Positions 55,840 to 64,000 of a stretch of 64,000 nucleotides of DNA are shown in pieces. A program made the translations under genes and the position numbers. A model generated the notes under the pieces. The model searched no databases and was not told the DNA's origin. It worked only from the letters and a program-made list of their open reading frames with translations. Source of the stretch: Pseudomonas sp. JUb42 (GTDB taxonomy: Bacteria; Pseudomonadota; Gammaproteobacteria; Pseudomonadales; Pseudomonadaceae); NCBI RefSeq assembly GCF_024807945.1, contig NZ_JANUFD010000004.1, positions 62,001 to 126,000 on the forward strand, written 5' to 3'. Each line of letters begins with the position of its first letter. Within the stretch, counting starts at the first letter, position 1.

Positions 55840-57164
55840 GCTCTATGTCACCTACGCCTAGCCACAAGAAAACCGCTTACCGCGCCGCCCTCCTGCACAG
55901 CATCGCCGACCCCGCCGAAGTGGGCATCGAGGATTCCTACGAGTACTTTGCCGATGGCCTGCTGCTGGTTGAGAACGGTCATATCGTCGCCATCGGCCAT
56001 GCCGCCGATCTGCTGGGCAGCCTGGAAGTGGACGTCGAACTGATCGAGTATCCCGATGCCCTGATCACCCCAGGCTTTATCGACACCCATATCCACCTGC
56101 CCCAGACCGGCATGATCGGCGCCTATGGCGAGCAGTTGCTGGACTGGCTCAACACCTACACCTTCCCCTGCGAAAAACAGTTCGCCGACCCGGCCCATGC
56201 CGCCGAAGTCGCGGATATCTTCGTCAAGGAACTGCTGCGCAACGGCACCACCACTGCCCTGGTGTTCGGCAGCGTGCATAAGGAATCGGTGGAGGCGTTC
56301 TTTCAGGTGGCACAGAAGCTCGACCTGAGAATGATCGCGGGCAAGGTGATGATGGATCGCAACGCCCCGGATGACCTGGTCGACACCGCCGATTCGAGCT
56401 ATGTCGACAGCAAGGCGCTGATCGAGCGCTGGCACGGTCAGGGCCGCCTGCACTATGCGGTCACGCCACGCTTCGCGCCGACCAGCACACCCGAACAACT
56501 GGCCCTGGCCGGGCAGCTGCTGGGGGAATACCCAGACCTGTACATGCAGACCCATATCAGCGAGAACCTGCAAGAAGTCGAGTGGGTCAAGGCACTGTTC
56601 CCCGAGCGCAGCGGCTACCTGGATGTGTATGACCACTTCAAGCTGCTGGGCGAGCGCTCGGTATTCGCCCACGGCGTGCACCTGTGCGACGCCGAATGCG
56701 CGCGCCTGGGCGAGACCGGCTCGGCCATCGCCTTCTGCCCCACTTCGAACCTGTTTCTCGGCAGCGGCCTGTTCAACCTGCCCATGGCAGAGCGGCACAA
56801 GGTCAATGTCGGCGTGGGGACCGATGTCGGCGGCGGCACCAGCTTTTCGATCCTGCAGACCCTGAACGAAGCCTACAAAGTGATGCAGTTGCAGGGCGCC
56901 AAACTCAGCCCGTTCAAGTCGCTGTACCTGGCCACCCTCGGCGGCGCACGTGCCCTGCGCCTGGACGAGCGTATTGGCAGCCTGCGAGCGGGCAACGAAG
57001 CTGACTTCGTGGTACTGGACTATCACGCCACACCCCTGCTGTCCTATCGCCTGAAACAGGCCAGGGACATTGCCGAGATTCTGTTTGTGCTAATGACGCT
57101 GGGGGACGACCGGACCGTGAGCCGCACGTATTCGGCGGGGAAATTGGTGCACAGCAGAAATTAG
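55836..57164 (+). CDS. guaD: guanine deaminase
   Basis: Zinc amidohydrolase that turns guanine into xanthine, feeding xanthine dehydrogenase; 442 aa. Metal and active-site motifs are DTHIHLPQTGMIG, the His of QTHISEN, HGVHLCD and the Asp of GTDVGGGTSF. ATG at 55836 overlaps the xdhC stop; an alternative ATG lies 9 bases on. Downstream there are two short TGTGGGAG fragments (57189, 57202) and a REP pair. Confidence 0.95.
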   Translation: MSSMSPTPSHKKTAYRAALLHSIADPAEVGIEDSYEYFADGLLLVENGHIVAIGHAADLLGSLEVDVELIEYPDALITPGFIDTHIHLPQTGMIGAYGEQLLDWLNTYTFPCEKQFADPAHAAEVADIFVKELLRNGTTTALVFGSVHKESVEAFFQVAQKLDLRMIAGKVMMDRNAPDDLVDTADSSYVDSKALIERWHGQGRLHYAVTPRFAPTSTPEQLALAGQLLGEYPDLYMQTHISENLQEVEWVKALFPERSGYLDVYDHFKLLGERSVFAHGVHLCDAECARLGETGSAIAFCPTSNLFLGSGLFNLPMAERHKVNVGVGTDVGGGTSFSILQTLNEAYKVMQLQGAKLSPFKSLYLATLGGARALRLDERIGSLRAGNEADFVVLDYHATPLLSYRLKQARDIAEILFVLMTLGDDRTVSRTYSAGKLVHSRN

Positions 57165-57277
57165 AGAAGTTTTGGTGGGGAGGCAAATTGTGGGAGCCAA
57201 TTCTGTGGGAGATCCCGCCCCGTCTACGATGCCGCGCTGTCACGTAGCAAACACCAACAGAGGTAGCGAGCAAATCT

Positions 57278-57368
57278 TGTGGGAGCGAATTCATTCGCGA
57301 AAGCGGTGTTCCAGGCGATGAAGATGCGTCGGATGTACCGGCCTCTTCGCGAATGAATTCGCTCCCAC
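57278..57368. repeat. REP pair, GAATTCATTCGCGAA family, near-identical to 31960-32050
   Basis: The arms TGTGGGAGCGAATTCATTCG and CGAATGAATTCGCTCCCAC hold the same 50-base centre as the copy at 31960 with one base difference overall. Partial arms TGTGGGAG precede it at 57189 and 57202. It lies 6 bases from the stop of the convergent GntR gene. Confidence 0.9.
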
Positions 57369-57373
57369 CTGAC

Positions 57374-58129
57374 TCAGGCCGAACGCGGCTTTTTCTTGCC
57401 CAGCATCAAATGCGAGAACACCGCATGCAGATCATCCGAGGCGCTGTCGTCGTCGAGGTTGAGTTGGCTGTCGATATGGTCCATGTGATGCATCATCAGC
57501 TGCACAGCACGGGCAGCATCCCGGGATTCGATGGCGTCGATCAGCTCAGCGTGCTCATCCCAGGAGCAGTGGGTACGGTTGCTGGTCTCGTACTGGGCAA
57601 TGATCAGGGATGTCTGCGACACCAGGCTGCGCTGGAAGCTGATCAGTGGCGCGTTTTTCGCCGCAACCGCCAGCTGCAGGTGGAACTCCCCTGACAGGCG
57701 AATGCCGGCGCCACGGTCGCCACGGGAAAAACTGTCGCGCTCGTCATTGACCATCTGCCGCAGCTGCGCCAGTTGCTCGGCGGTGGCGTGCTGCACCGCC
57801 AATTCAGTGATGGCCTTCTCCACCATGCGCCTGGCAAAAAACACCTGGCGCGCCTCCTCGACACTGGGGCTGGCAACCACCGCGCCGCGATTGGGCCGCA
57901 ACAGCACCACACCTTCGTGGCCCAGACGCGACAACGCGCGGCGGATGATGGTACGGCTGACACCGAAGATCTCGCCCAGCGCCTCTTCACTCAACTTGGT
58001 GCCGGGTGCCAGACGCTGCTCAAGGATCGCCTCGAAAACATAGGTGTAGACCATATCGTCCTGGGTACCGCTGCGCACGGTCTTGGCCGGGCGCGGCTGT
58101 TTTTTGAGGGGGGTCAATGGTTCGTTCAT
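57374..58129 (-). CDS. GntR family regulator (FCD type) of the purine catabolism cluster
   Basis: Regulator of 251 aa. The winged-helix domain (about 20-90) holds YTYVFEAILEQRLAPGTKLS and FGVSRTIIRRALSRLGHEGV, followed by a helical FCD domain with EFHLQLAVAA and HAELIDAIESRDA. The ATG at 58129 (MNEPLTPLKKQPRPAK) was chosen; the frame extends back. It faces guaD tail to tail and in P. aeruginosa a similar regulator occupies this place. TTGTATC and TTGTACAC sites in its own leader suggest autoregulation. Confidence 0.88.
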   Translation of the reverse strand: MNEPLTPLKKQPRPAKTVRSGTQDDMVYTYVFEAILEQRLAPGTKLSEEALGEIFGVSRTIIRRALSRLGHEGVVLLRPNRGAVVASPSVEEARQVFFARRMVEKAITELAVQHATAEQLAQLRQMVNDERDSFSRGDRGAGIRLSGEFHLQLAVAAKNAPLISFQRSLVSQTSLIIAQYETSNRTHCSWDEHAELIDAIESRDAARAVQLMMHHMDHIDSQLNLDDDSASDDLHAVFSHLMLGKKKPRSA

Positions 58130-58181
58130 GAGCGCTCGTTTGAGGTGGAATCTGGCAATTGCAGCCAGAAGTGTGGCCATT

Positions 58182-58204
58182 TTGTATCAACACATTGTAC
58201 ACAC
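58182..58204. promoter_or_regulatory. possible GntR/FCD operator in the regulator's own leader
   Basis: TTGTATCAAC (58182) and TTGTACACAC (58195) lie 52-75 bases before the GntR ATG. The second matches TTGTATACAA at 8 of 10 bases; the same motif occurs before hiuH and puuE. Confidence 0.45.
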
Positions 58205-58268
58205 GCCATCGCAACAGAACATCGCGGCGGCACTTATGCGCCACCGCGATGCAAGGTTCAGGGTGAGT

Positions 58269-61200
58269 TCAGCCGCTCAGGTCATTGGCCAGACGCATGA
58301 TGAACACCTGGGTCCCTCCCAGTTCCAGAGCGTTGATATTGATACCGCCAATCAGCAACACCAGCCTGCCGTTGGCGTGAGCATCGCGCAACGCCACTAC
58401 AACAGGGTCCGCAGCATCACCGAGGGCGGGCGAAGCCAGCCATGGAGCGAGGAACTGATCGTAGGCGATCACCCGGCCCGGTGCTGATTCAATGATCGAA
58501 TGCCGACCCTGGCGCAGATTGAGTAGAAACACCTCCTCCAATCCTGGGCGGCGAAATACCATGAAATTGCGTTGCCGCCACTGAAACTCATGGCCAAGCA
58601 CCTCATAACCATTGAGGCTAAGCGCACGAGCCATCAGCGCCCTGAGGGTTCTCGAGGCCTGGGCGCTGGCATCGAAAGTCAAATCGTAGAGATGAGCGGC
58701 AATCATCGGATCGCGTGCGGAAAAATCCAGGCGATAAAAGGGCTGATGCGCACTTTCGTTGCCGACCCGCCAAAAACGCGAGCCATCGGCATTACTCAAG
58801 TGTCTGGCACCACTGAGCATCAGCAGCGGGTCATTGAGCTGCGCCAAGGGTGCCTGGCCGCCTTGCTGCCAGGCCTTGAACGTGGCGTTCATGGTCAGTA
58901 AGCGGTCTGCCGTCAAATGCGGCGATTCGGTCTGAGCGAGGTCAAACAGCTTATGCGCCAGGACCCTTTGCGTTGCGCCGGTAAAACCTGGGCGGCTGGC
59001 CTGGATCAGGTTCTCCAGTGGCTGGCTGAATAGCACGCCCTGTATCCGCCATTGCCCCGCCCCCTGATCAAATCGGGCAACCCAAGGCTGATTGTTGAGA
59101 TTGTGGCGAAGCACGTCGCTCAGATCCGCAAAGCTGACGCAGGGCACCTGTCTGTTGCGAATCAGCGCGTCCATACCGGGTTCGCCGATATTCCTTGGCA
59201 ATATTTCGTAATAATCCTTGCCGATGCGGATGGCATCCAGGTCCGGCCCGCGGTTGTAACGGAAAATCGGCGGGGTGAAGCTGATTTGATCCATGGCGCC
59301 GGCCTCGGTAGAGGTCAGTGCCCAGTCCTGCCAGTTATCAGGCGCTGCCGTCGGCCGCGACGGTCCTGCAATGGGCTGCTCGGGACGACGCTGAGCTTCG
59401 CCCTGTCCGGACTCAGGGTGCCTGCGCTTGGTTCCGGTCGCCGTCGATGTTGACGCGCCCGGTTGACTCGTTATCGGACGCCGGTAGCGCTCGGCCCAGG
59501 ACGGCGTGGTCCGGTGCGCCTGATAGAACCAGGCCACATCCAGCTCCATGCGTTGTTGCAACGCTTCGGGAAAGGCAAATTGTTCGAGCAGCCGGCGGGC
59601 CTCCTGCCGCGAGAGCCCGCACTGGCTGATGAGAATCTCGGCGATCCATGAGCGCCCGCCACCCTTAAGGCCGACATCGGTGTGATAGACCCACTGCCCG
59701 CCCACCAGACGCACCGCTGGCTCGTAGCCCTGACCGGCAGTTTTCTTCAGGCGCAGGGTCTGTTCGTTGGAACGTCGATAAACCTCGTAGGCCTTGTCCT
59801 GGCGATAGATGAACCACTTGCCATCCTTGCGCCAGACACCGGCATCACGCCCGCTGAGGGGTACGGCTCCGGCCCGGGCCAGCGCGGTTTCATAGCCGGC
59901 GAACGGCTTGATCACATAACGTTTGCGCGACACTGAAGGCACTGACTCCAATAATCGGGCCGCCTGCCGGACACGGGTCGCCTTGCGCGCCGTGCGGGCC
60001 AATGCCGTCACGCCAGCGGCTCCTGGCACCACCGAGAGCAGCACATCCGCCACGCAGAGCAGCGCGCTGCCCGCCATCCATACGCCGTCCTCCACTCTGC
60101 CGTTATGCAAGGCGTCTTCAGCCGCCTGGGCATCATCCCAGCCATCCTTGACACTGAGCAACACACCCAGCCCCGGAATGAACGCCAGGCCGGCCTTGAG
60201 AAACATCAGGTAGACCTCGTTGCGCTGGCGCTCGCGCGCCATGCCGAGTTCGCGATTGCTGCGCCCGTAAAGGCGCGTCTGCTGATAGTGCAGCCACTCG
60301 CGGGCGTTGCATTGCTGCTGGCAGGGCAACAGATCCAGTGCAGGGACGAAGCCAATGAACCCGGCAAAATTGCGCTGCAGGGCTTGATTGATGTAGTGCT
60401 CATGGCGTTCGCGATCAACCGTGTCGTCCGCTCGCGAGGCCAGCCAGGTGACCCGCGAGCTGAACCGCTTGAGGCTTTGCATCAGGCGCTCACGGGCTTG
60501 ATCGAGGCTATCGGCTTCGATCAGGCAGTCGCCATCCGGCACTTGGGGCAGATACATCAGCACTTTGCTGCTCGCCGGATGACGGATCACGCACAGCCCT
60601 TGCAGGGTCGTATCGCTGCGCTCGCCACTGAGCGCCTGCCCCGGCTTGAAGATCACCCAATCGGTAAATATTCCAGCGCGGTTGAGCTCACTGACCGAAC
60701 ACGCCCGCGCCGCCTGCCGCAACAGATCGTAACCCGCGTCCGTCAGCAGGCGACGGTGACGGGCGGTGAAGCCGTTGAGGACAAGCTCCAGCTCGAAGGG
60801 TTTGAGTTTCATTTCGGCGTGGGCAACCGCCCCGTTGGAGCGCGTCCCGAAAACCTGTTGCAGCAATCGACGGTATTTTTGCGTCACATCCAAGGCGGGA
60901 ATGATGCCGTGCAGGTAGGCCCCGTCGATGGCTGCCAACCCCGATAATTGCGGCGCTGGCGGGTAGCTGATTCTGGCGAAAGACCACAGTGCCCGGGTGG
61001 CCACATCGTCCGGGTCCAGGTTGTAGCAGGCCAGTTGCGCCAGGTTCTGCTTTGCCCAGGGCCCGGACGCTTGCCAGAAGCTGAACGGTCGCGGAGTCTC
61101 GGGCGCCATATCGATAGCGTGACGTACCTCTTGCGGCAATTCGACCATCAGCTGTGCGGCATCCACGTCCAGCTTGAGGTCCTGCCTGATCCGCTCGGCC

Positions 61201-62288
61201 AGGCATTGCGCAGCAAAGTCCTCATAACCAGGCAGGACCTCTTGCAGATGGGTTTCCAGCAGCACGGCGGCACTGCGATATTCCTTGAGCATGTCGACGT
61301 ACTCGACACGGCTATCGACCGGGGCATTGAGCAGCCACTGCGGAAGTTTCGCCGCCAGTTCGGCGGTGCGTTGCTGCTCGGCGATGCGCTCAACGACCTG
61401 TTCACGTACTTCATTGACCGGCACTGACAGATTGTCGGCCATCTCCCGATACAACCGGATAAGGGTTTCGTCCCGAGTATCACTGTCAGGGAAAAAACGC
61501 TCTCCGGCCTGGGCGGCCTGAAAGGACGCTTCAAGCTGCCTGATTTGCGCCTGTATGCCGTGGCCGACCGGGCGCCCGCTGATAACGCGGGTGAGTAACT
61601 GCACCTCACCGCTCATTGCCCACATTCTTTTGCGCGCCGACACGTGACGCCACAGCGGCGTTGCCAGGCCACTGCACAGGGTCAGGCGCAGGCGGGCCTT
61701 GAGCGCTTGCAATGACGCGAACTTATGCAGGCCGCCGCCACTGCCGGGAACGTACAACAACGCGGGCTCTTCAAGGCCAGGCGTGCTGGCGGCTTGGGCC
61801 GAAGTGACAATCAGAACCCCGCTCAACTCGATGGGCACGTCGTCATCGGCAATGCACAGATCCAGATAGACCGTGTCGGCACTCGTCTCGACATTCGCAA
61901 CCATCTCCAGAGCCTGCTTGAGACGTTGCAGGTCGGCGTCATCCAGTCGGCCTTCACTGAGCTGCAACTGCGCTTCGGCCAGCAGCCCCTGCTGACGCAG
62001 CCTGATCAGCGAAGCCTGGTGCTTGAGCAGGAAGTCGCTTTCCAGCGGCGCGACACGATCATGAAAAACCTGGGTGATGGCTTGCGCGGCTTCGACGGCA
62101 GCCTTGAGTTTGCCATTCCAGAGTTGGTAGCTCGCCAGCCGCGTAGCGTGTTCGATCTCCTGCCCGACCCAGGCAAGAATGCGCCGCTCAAGGTCGGTGA
62201 TGTTCTGTCGCAGCAGGCTTTCGGGAAACGCCGGGGACAGGCTGCCCAGAGTCAGCAGATCGTCGAGGGTGTCGTGTGAGTCTTCCAT
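58269..62288 (-). CDS. dermonecrotic-toxin-like (DUF6543-type) large protein, 1339 aa
   Basis: Large putative toxin. Residues 1-680 resemble the N-terminal region of Pseudomonas dermonecrotic-toxin (DUF6543) proteins (YLDLCIADDD, LYVPGSGGGLHKFASLQALK). Hydrophobic hairpins at about 690-765 (AGLAFIPGLGVLLS and ALLCVADVLLSVVPGAAGV) could form a translocation region. A Ser/Thr/Pro linker with KRRH lies at about 940-985, then a 350-residue C-terminal domain I do not recognise. No signal peptide, Rhs or T6SS domain and no immunity-like gene beside it. The ATG at 62288 follows GGAG; ATG at 62303 is an alternative. It sits between the GntR gene and hiuH, where P. aeruginosa has a transporter gene as I recall. 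The family call is moderate, the activity unknown. Confidence 0.6.
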   Translation of the reverse strand: MEDSHDTLDDLLTLGSLSPAFPESLLRQNITDLERRILAWVGQEIEHATRLASYQLWNGKLKAAVEAAQAITQVFHDRVAPLESDFLLKHQASLIRLRQQGLLAEAQLQLSEGRLDDADLQRLKQALEMVANVETSADTVYLDLCIADDDVPIELSGVLIVTSAQAASTPGLEEPALLYVPGSGGGLHKFASLQALKARLRLTLCSGLATPLWRHVSARKRMWAMSGEVQLLTRVISGRPVGHGIQAQIRQLEASFQAAQAGERFFPDSDTRDETLIRLYREMADNLSVPVNEVREQVVERIAEQQRTAELAAKLPQWLLNAPVDSRVEYVDMLKEYRSAAVLLETHLQEVLPGYEDFAAQCLAERIRQDLKLDVDAAQLMVELPQEVRHAIDMAPETPRPFSFWQASGPWAKQNLAQLACYNLDPDDVATRALWSFARISYPPAPQLSGLAAIDGAYLHGIIPALDVTQKYRRLLQQVFGTRSNGAVAHAEMKLKPFELELVLNGFTARHRRLLTDAGYDLLRQAARACSVSELNRAGIFTDWVIFKPGQALSGERSDTTLQGLCVIRHPASSKVLMYLPQVPDGDCLIEADSLDQARERLMQSLKRFSSRVTWLASRADDTVDRERHEHYINQALQRNFAGFIGFVPALDLLPCQQQCNAREWLHYQQTRLYGRSNRELGMARERQRNEVYLMFLKAGLAFIPGLGVLLSVKDGWDDAQAAEDALHNGRVEDGVWMAGSALLCVADVLLSVVPGAAGVTALARTARKATRVRQAARLLESVPSVSRKRYVIKPFAGYETALARAGAVPLSGRDAGVWRKDGKWFIYRQDKAYEVYRRSNEQTLRLKKTAGQGYEPAVRLVGGQWVYHTDVGLKGGGRSWIAEILISQCGLSRQEARRLLEQFAFPEALQQRMELDVAWFYQAHRTTPSWAERYRRPITSQPGASTSTATGTKRRHPESGQGEAQRRPEQPIAGPSRPTAAPDNWQDWALTSTEAGAMDQISFTPPIFRYNRGPDLDAIRIGKDYYEILPRNIGEPGMDALIRNRQVPCVSFADLSDVLRHNLNNQPWVARFDQGAGQWRIQGVLFSQPLENLIQASRPGFTGATQRVLAHKLFDLAQTESPHLTADRLLTMNATFKAWQQGGQAPLAQLNDPLLMLSGARHLSNADGSRFWRVGNESAHQPFYRLDFSARDPMIAAHLYDLTFDASAQASRTLRALMARALSLNGYEVLGHEFQWRQRNFMVFRRPGLEEVFLLNLRQGRHSIIESAPGRVIAYDQFLAPWLASPALGDAADPVVVALRDAHANGRLVLLIGGININALELGGTQVFIMRLANDLSG

Positions 62289-62353
62289 CAGGTGAAGCTC
62301 CATTGATTCAGATCGCTGGAGCTTCCCTAAAGCAGGGCGGGAAATGGCGCTAA

Positions 62354-62363
62354 CTATGTACAA
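62354..62363 (-). promoter_or_regulatory. weak TTGTAYAC-like site upstream of the toxin-like gene
   Basis: TTGTACATAG (minus strand) matches the TTGTATACAA motif at 7 of 10 bases, 66 bases before the toxin ATG. ATGGCGCTAA and TTAGCGCC flank it as an inverted repeat. Evidence is weak. Confidence 0.2.
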
Positions 62364-62384
62364 CAGTGCTTTTTTAGCGCCCAT

Positions 62385-62409
62385 AAAAAAGCCTGCAGTG
62401 TGGGCAGGC
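62385..62409 (-). terminator. rho-independent terminator after hiuH
   Basis: On the minus strand GCCTGC pairs with GCAGGC around CCACACT, followed by TTTTTT. It separates hiuH from the toxin-like gene, so the latter must have its own promoter in 62289-62384 or depend on readthrough. Confidence 0.75.
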
Positions 62410-62440
62410 AAGCGTCAGCCGTCAGGCCCGGCGCGACGGT

Positions 62441-62794
62441 TCAACTGCCGCGATAGGTCGAATAACTGTAGGGCGAGACTAACAGCGGCACATGGTAGTG
62501 CTCCTGACCGGCGTCAATCCCGAAGCGCAGCACCACGACGTCGAGAAACGCAGGATCGAGCAGGTCGACAGCACCTGCGCGGTAGTAATCACCGACATGG
62601 AAATGCAATTGATAGACCCCGGAGCAGTACGCCTCACCTTGCAGCAAGGGCGTGTCGCAGCGGCCATCGCTATTGGTCAGGGTGCTGGCAAGCAGCTCAA
62701 GCTGCGAGCCTGCGACCCGGTACAGTTCGACAGCAATATTGCTGCCCGGACGACCGTAGGCCGAGTCCAGTACGTGTGTAGTCAATCGTCCCAT
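62441..62794 (-). CDS. hiuH: 5-hydroxyisourate hydrolase
   Basis: Transthyretin-like enzyme that hydrolyses 5-hydroxyisourate to OHCU after urate oxidation; 117 aa, typical length. The N-terminal [17 protein letters not shown] and C-terminal [18 protein letters not shown] are the family signatures, with the catalytic His/Arg and the closing YRGS tetrapeptide. It is divergent from puuE and ends at its own terminator. Confidence 0.96.
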   Translation of the reverse strand: MGRLTTHVLDSAYGRPGSNIAVELYRVAGSQLELLASTLTNSDGRCDTPLLQGEAYCSGVYQLHFHVGDYYRAGAVDLLDPAFLDVVVLRFGIDAGQEHYHVPLLVSPYSYSTYRGS

Positions 62795-62897
62795 GGCGTA
62801 TCGACGCTCCTGTGGCGGTAGAGGATAGTGAAGTCACGCACCTTGAAGGTGCAGGAAAAACCAAAACGATGCACGATTAAGACATTTCGGGGAAAAA

Positions 62898-62907
62898 CTG
62901 TACACAA
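62898..62907. promoter_or_regulatory. possible GntR/FCD operator upstream of hiuH
   Basis: CTGTACACAA matches TTGTATACAA at 8 of 10 bases, 104 bases before the hiuH ATG, in the 340-base gap shared with puuE. Confidence 0.4.
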
Positions 62908-63079
62908 TAAATCCCGTAACGCTGGCTGCGTAAAAGTCTGAGCAACCGAGATCACCCTGTTCAAGGGCACACCGAGGAAAGCATTGGTTTTTTTACCGTT
63001 AACCTGACCAATCAGGCAAGTTTATTGCATTACCTTGAGCCATGGCGTTTTCGTCAATGGGCTTACGATTCAAAACAAA

Positions 63080-63093
63080 GATTGTATACAATC
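63080..63093. promoter_or_regulatory. palindrome GATTGTATACAATC upstream of puuE
   Basis: GATTGTATACAATC is a perfect 14-base palindrome 42 bases before the puuE GTG. Its TTGTATACAA core recurs as variants before hiuH (62898) and in the leader of the FCD regulator gene (58182-58204), a good candidate operator for that regulator. Outside it and the 62898 site I see nothing else in this gap. Confidence 0.65.
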
Positions 63094-63134
63094 AACACCT
63101 TGCCCGCCGCCACCTGTCTTGAAGGAAAATTGTA

Positions 63135-64000
63135 GTGAGCACCGATTACCCACGCGACCTGATCGGTTACGGCAGTAACCCGCCCCATCCGCACTGGCCC
63201 GGCAATGCCCGCATTGCGTTGTCGTTCGTGCTCAATTACGAAGAAGGCGGCGAGCGTAATATCCTCCATGGCGACAAGGAATCCGAAGCCTTTCTGTCCG
63301 AGATGGTCGCCGCGCAGCCGTTGCAGGGCGCGCGCAACATGAGCATGGAATCGCTCTACGAATACGGCAGCCGCGCCGGCGTCTGGCGCATCCTCAAGCT
63401 GTTCAGAGAATTCGACATTCCCCTGACCATCTTCGCCGTGGCCATGGCCGCCCAGCGTCACCCGGACGTGATCCGCGCCATGGTTGCCCTGGGCCATGAG
63501 ATCTGCAGCCACGGTTATCGCTGGATCGACTATCAGTACATGGACGAGGCCCAGGAGCGCGCCCATATGCTCGAGGCCATCCGCATCCTCACCGAGATCA
63601 GCGGCGAGCGGCCACTGGGTTGGTACACCGGTCGTACCGGACCCAATACCCGGCGCCTGGTGATGGAAGAAGGCGGCTTTCTCTACGATTGCGACACCTA
63701 CGACGACGACCTGCCCTACTGGGAGCCGAACAACCCCACCGGCAAGCCCCATCTGGTGATCCCTTACACCCTCGACACCAATGACATGCGTTTCACCCAG
63801 GTGCAGGGTTTCAATAACGGCGAACAGTTTTTCCAGTACCTCAAGGACGCCTTCGACGTGCTCTACGAAGAAGGCAGCGAAGCGCCGAAGATGCTTTCCA
63901 TCGGCCTGCATTGCCGCCTGATCGGCCGCCCGGCGCGACTGGCCGCCCTCAAGCGCTTCATCGAATACGCCAAGGGCCATGAGCAGGTATGGTTCGCCCG
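63135..64000 (+). CDS. puuE: allantoinase PuuE (polysaccharide deacetylase fold), cut by the window end
   Basis: Opens allantoin to allantoate in ureide breakdown. 288 residues are visible; family members are about 310 long, so some 20 are missing. The start is GTG (STDYPRDLIGYGSNPPHPHW) with AAGGA 9 bases upstream. NYEEGGERNILHGD, GHEICSHGYRWIDYQ and WYTGRTGPNTRRL are the PuuE-type deacetylase-fold signatures with metal and active-site residues. It is divergent from hiuH under a shared palindrome. Confidence 0.95.
   Translation, partial: MSTDYPRDLIGYGSNPPHPHWPGNARIALSFVLNYEEGGERNILHGDKESEAFLSEMVAAQPLQGARNMSMESLYEYGSRAGVWRILKLFREFDIPLTIFAVAMAAQRHPDVIRAMVALGHEICSHGYRWIDYQYMDEAQERAHMLEAIRILTEISGERPLGWYTGRTGPNTRRLVMEEGGFLYDCDTYDDDLPYWEPNNPTGKPHLVIPYTLDTNDMRFTQVQGFNNGEQFFQYLKDAFDVLYEEGSEAPKMLSIGLHCRLIGRPARLAALKRFIEYAKGHEQVWFA

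Overview
The window is a 64 kb chromosomal segment of a Pseudomonas, most likely of the P. fluorescens/P. putida side of the genus. The evidence is high GC, the gene order (two ccoNOQP operons, ccoGHIS, hemN, anr, apt, recR, dnaX, ffs, ligA-zipA-smc, xdhABC-guaD, hiuH, puuE), which I recall as matching the P. aeruginosa anr to xdh region, and the many Pseudomonas-type REP palindrome pairs. The left edge cuts a putative adhesin and the right edge cuts puuE.

Layout. 0-1.9 kb: end of an Ig-like adhesin, a hypothetical gene and an alpha/beta hydrolase. 1.9-18.4 kb: microaerobic respiration. There are two complete cbb3 oxidase operons, the assembly and copper genes ccoG, ccoH, ccoI and ccoS, a DsbD_2-type membrane protein, oxygen-independent hemN, the oxygen sensor anr, and apt. 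ANR boxes are readable before the first cco operon (1799-1812), ccoG (9045-9058) and hemN (14717-14730), but not before the second cco operon, which fits one ANR-induced and one ANR-independent oxidase. 18.7-29.2 kb: recR, a quinone-oxidoreductase-like gene, a CHASE hybrid histidine kinase overlapping or abutting a REC-GGDEF-EAL regulator, then ybaB and dnaX. 29.3-42.8 kb: mostly accessory genes. These are a periplasmic binding protein, a Tat-exported phosphoesterase, a lone T7-lysozyme-type amidase, DinB, a HigBA-like toxin-antitoxin locus whose toxin carries an in-frame stop, the 4.5S RNA gene ffs, a DJ-1/PfpI protein, several very small hydrophilic proteins, a YdeP-type molybdopterin oxidoreductase, a Gly-rich secreted protein, a Rieske-FAD reductase, a GNAT acetyltransferase and a zinc peptidase. 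43-50.8 kb: ligA, zipA, smc and a GntR/FCD regulator. 51-64 kb: purine catabolism from xanthine or guanine to ureides (xdhA, xdhB, xdhC, guaD, a GntR/FCD regulator, hiuH, puuE), interrupted by a 1339-residue dermonecrotic-toxin-like gene.

How it fits together. ANR loses its Fe-S cluster in oxygen; when intact it should switch on the first cbb3 oxidase, its copper and assembly factors, and HemN heme supply. In the purine block, XDH turns hypoxanthine and xanthine into urate, GuaD feeds in guanine, HiuH and PuuE act after urate oxidation, and a TTGTAYAC-type motif before both the GntR gene and hiuH/puuE suggests common control.

Most unusual points: a REP pair inside the 3' end of xdhB that adds about 47 codons while keeping the overlap with xdhC; the large toxin-like gene inside the ureide cluster; the broken HigB-like toxin beside an intact antitoxin and operator; two REP units 25 kb apart that are almost identical over 90 bp; and a terminator-like hairpin directly before ligA.
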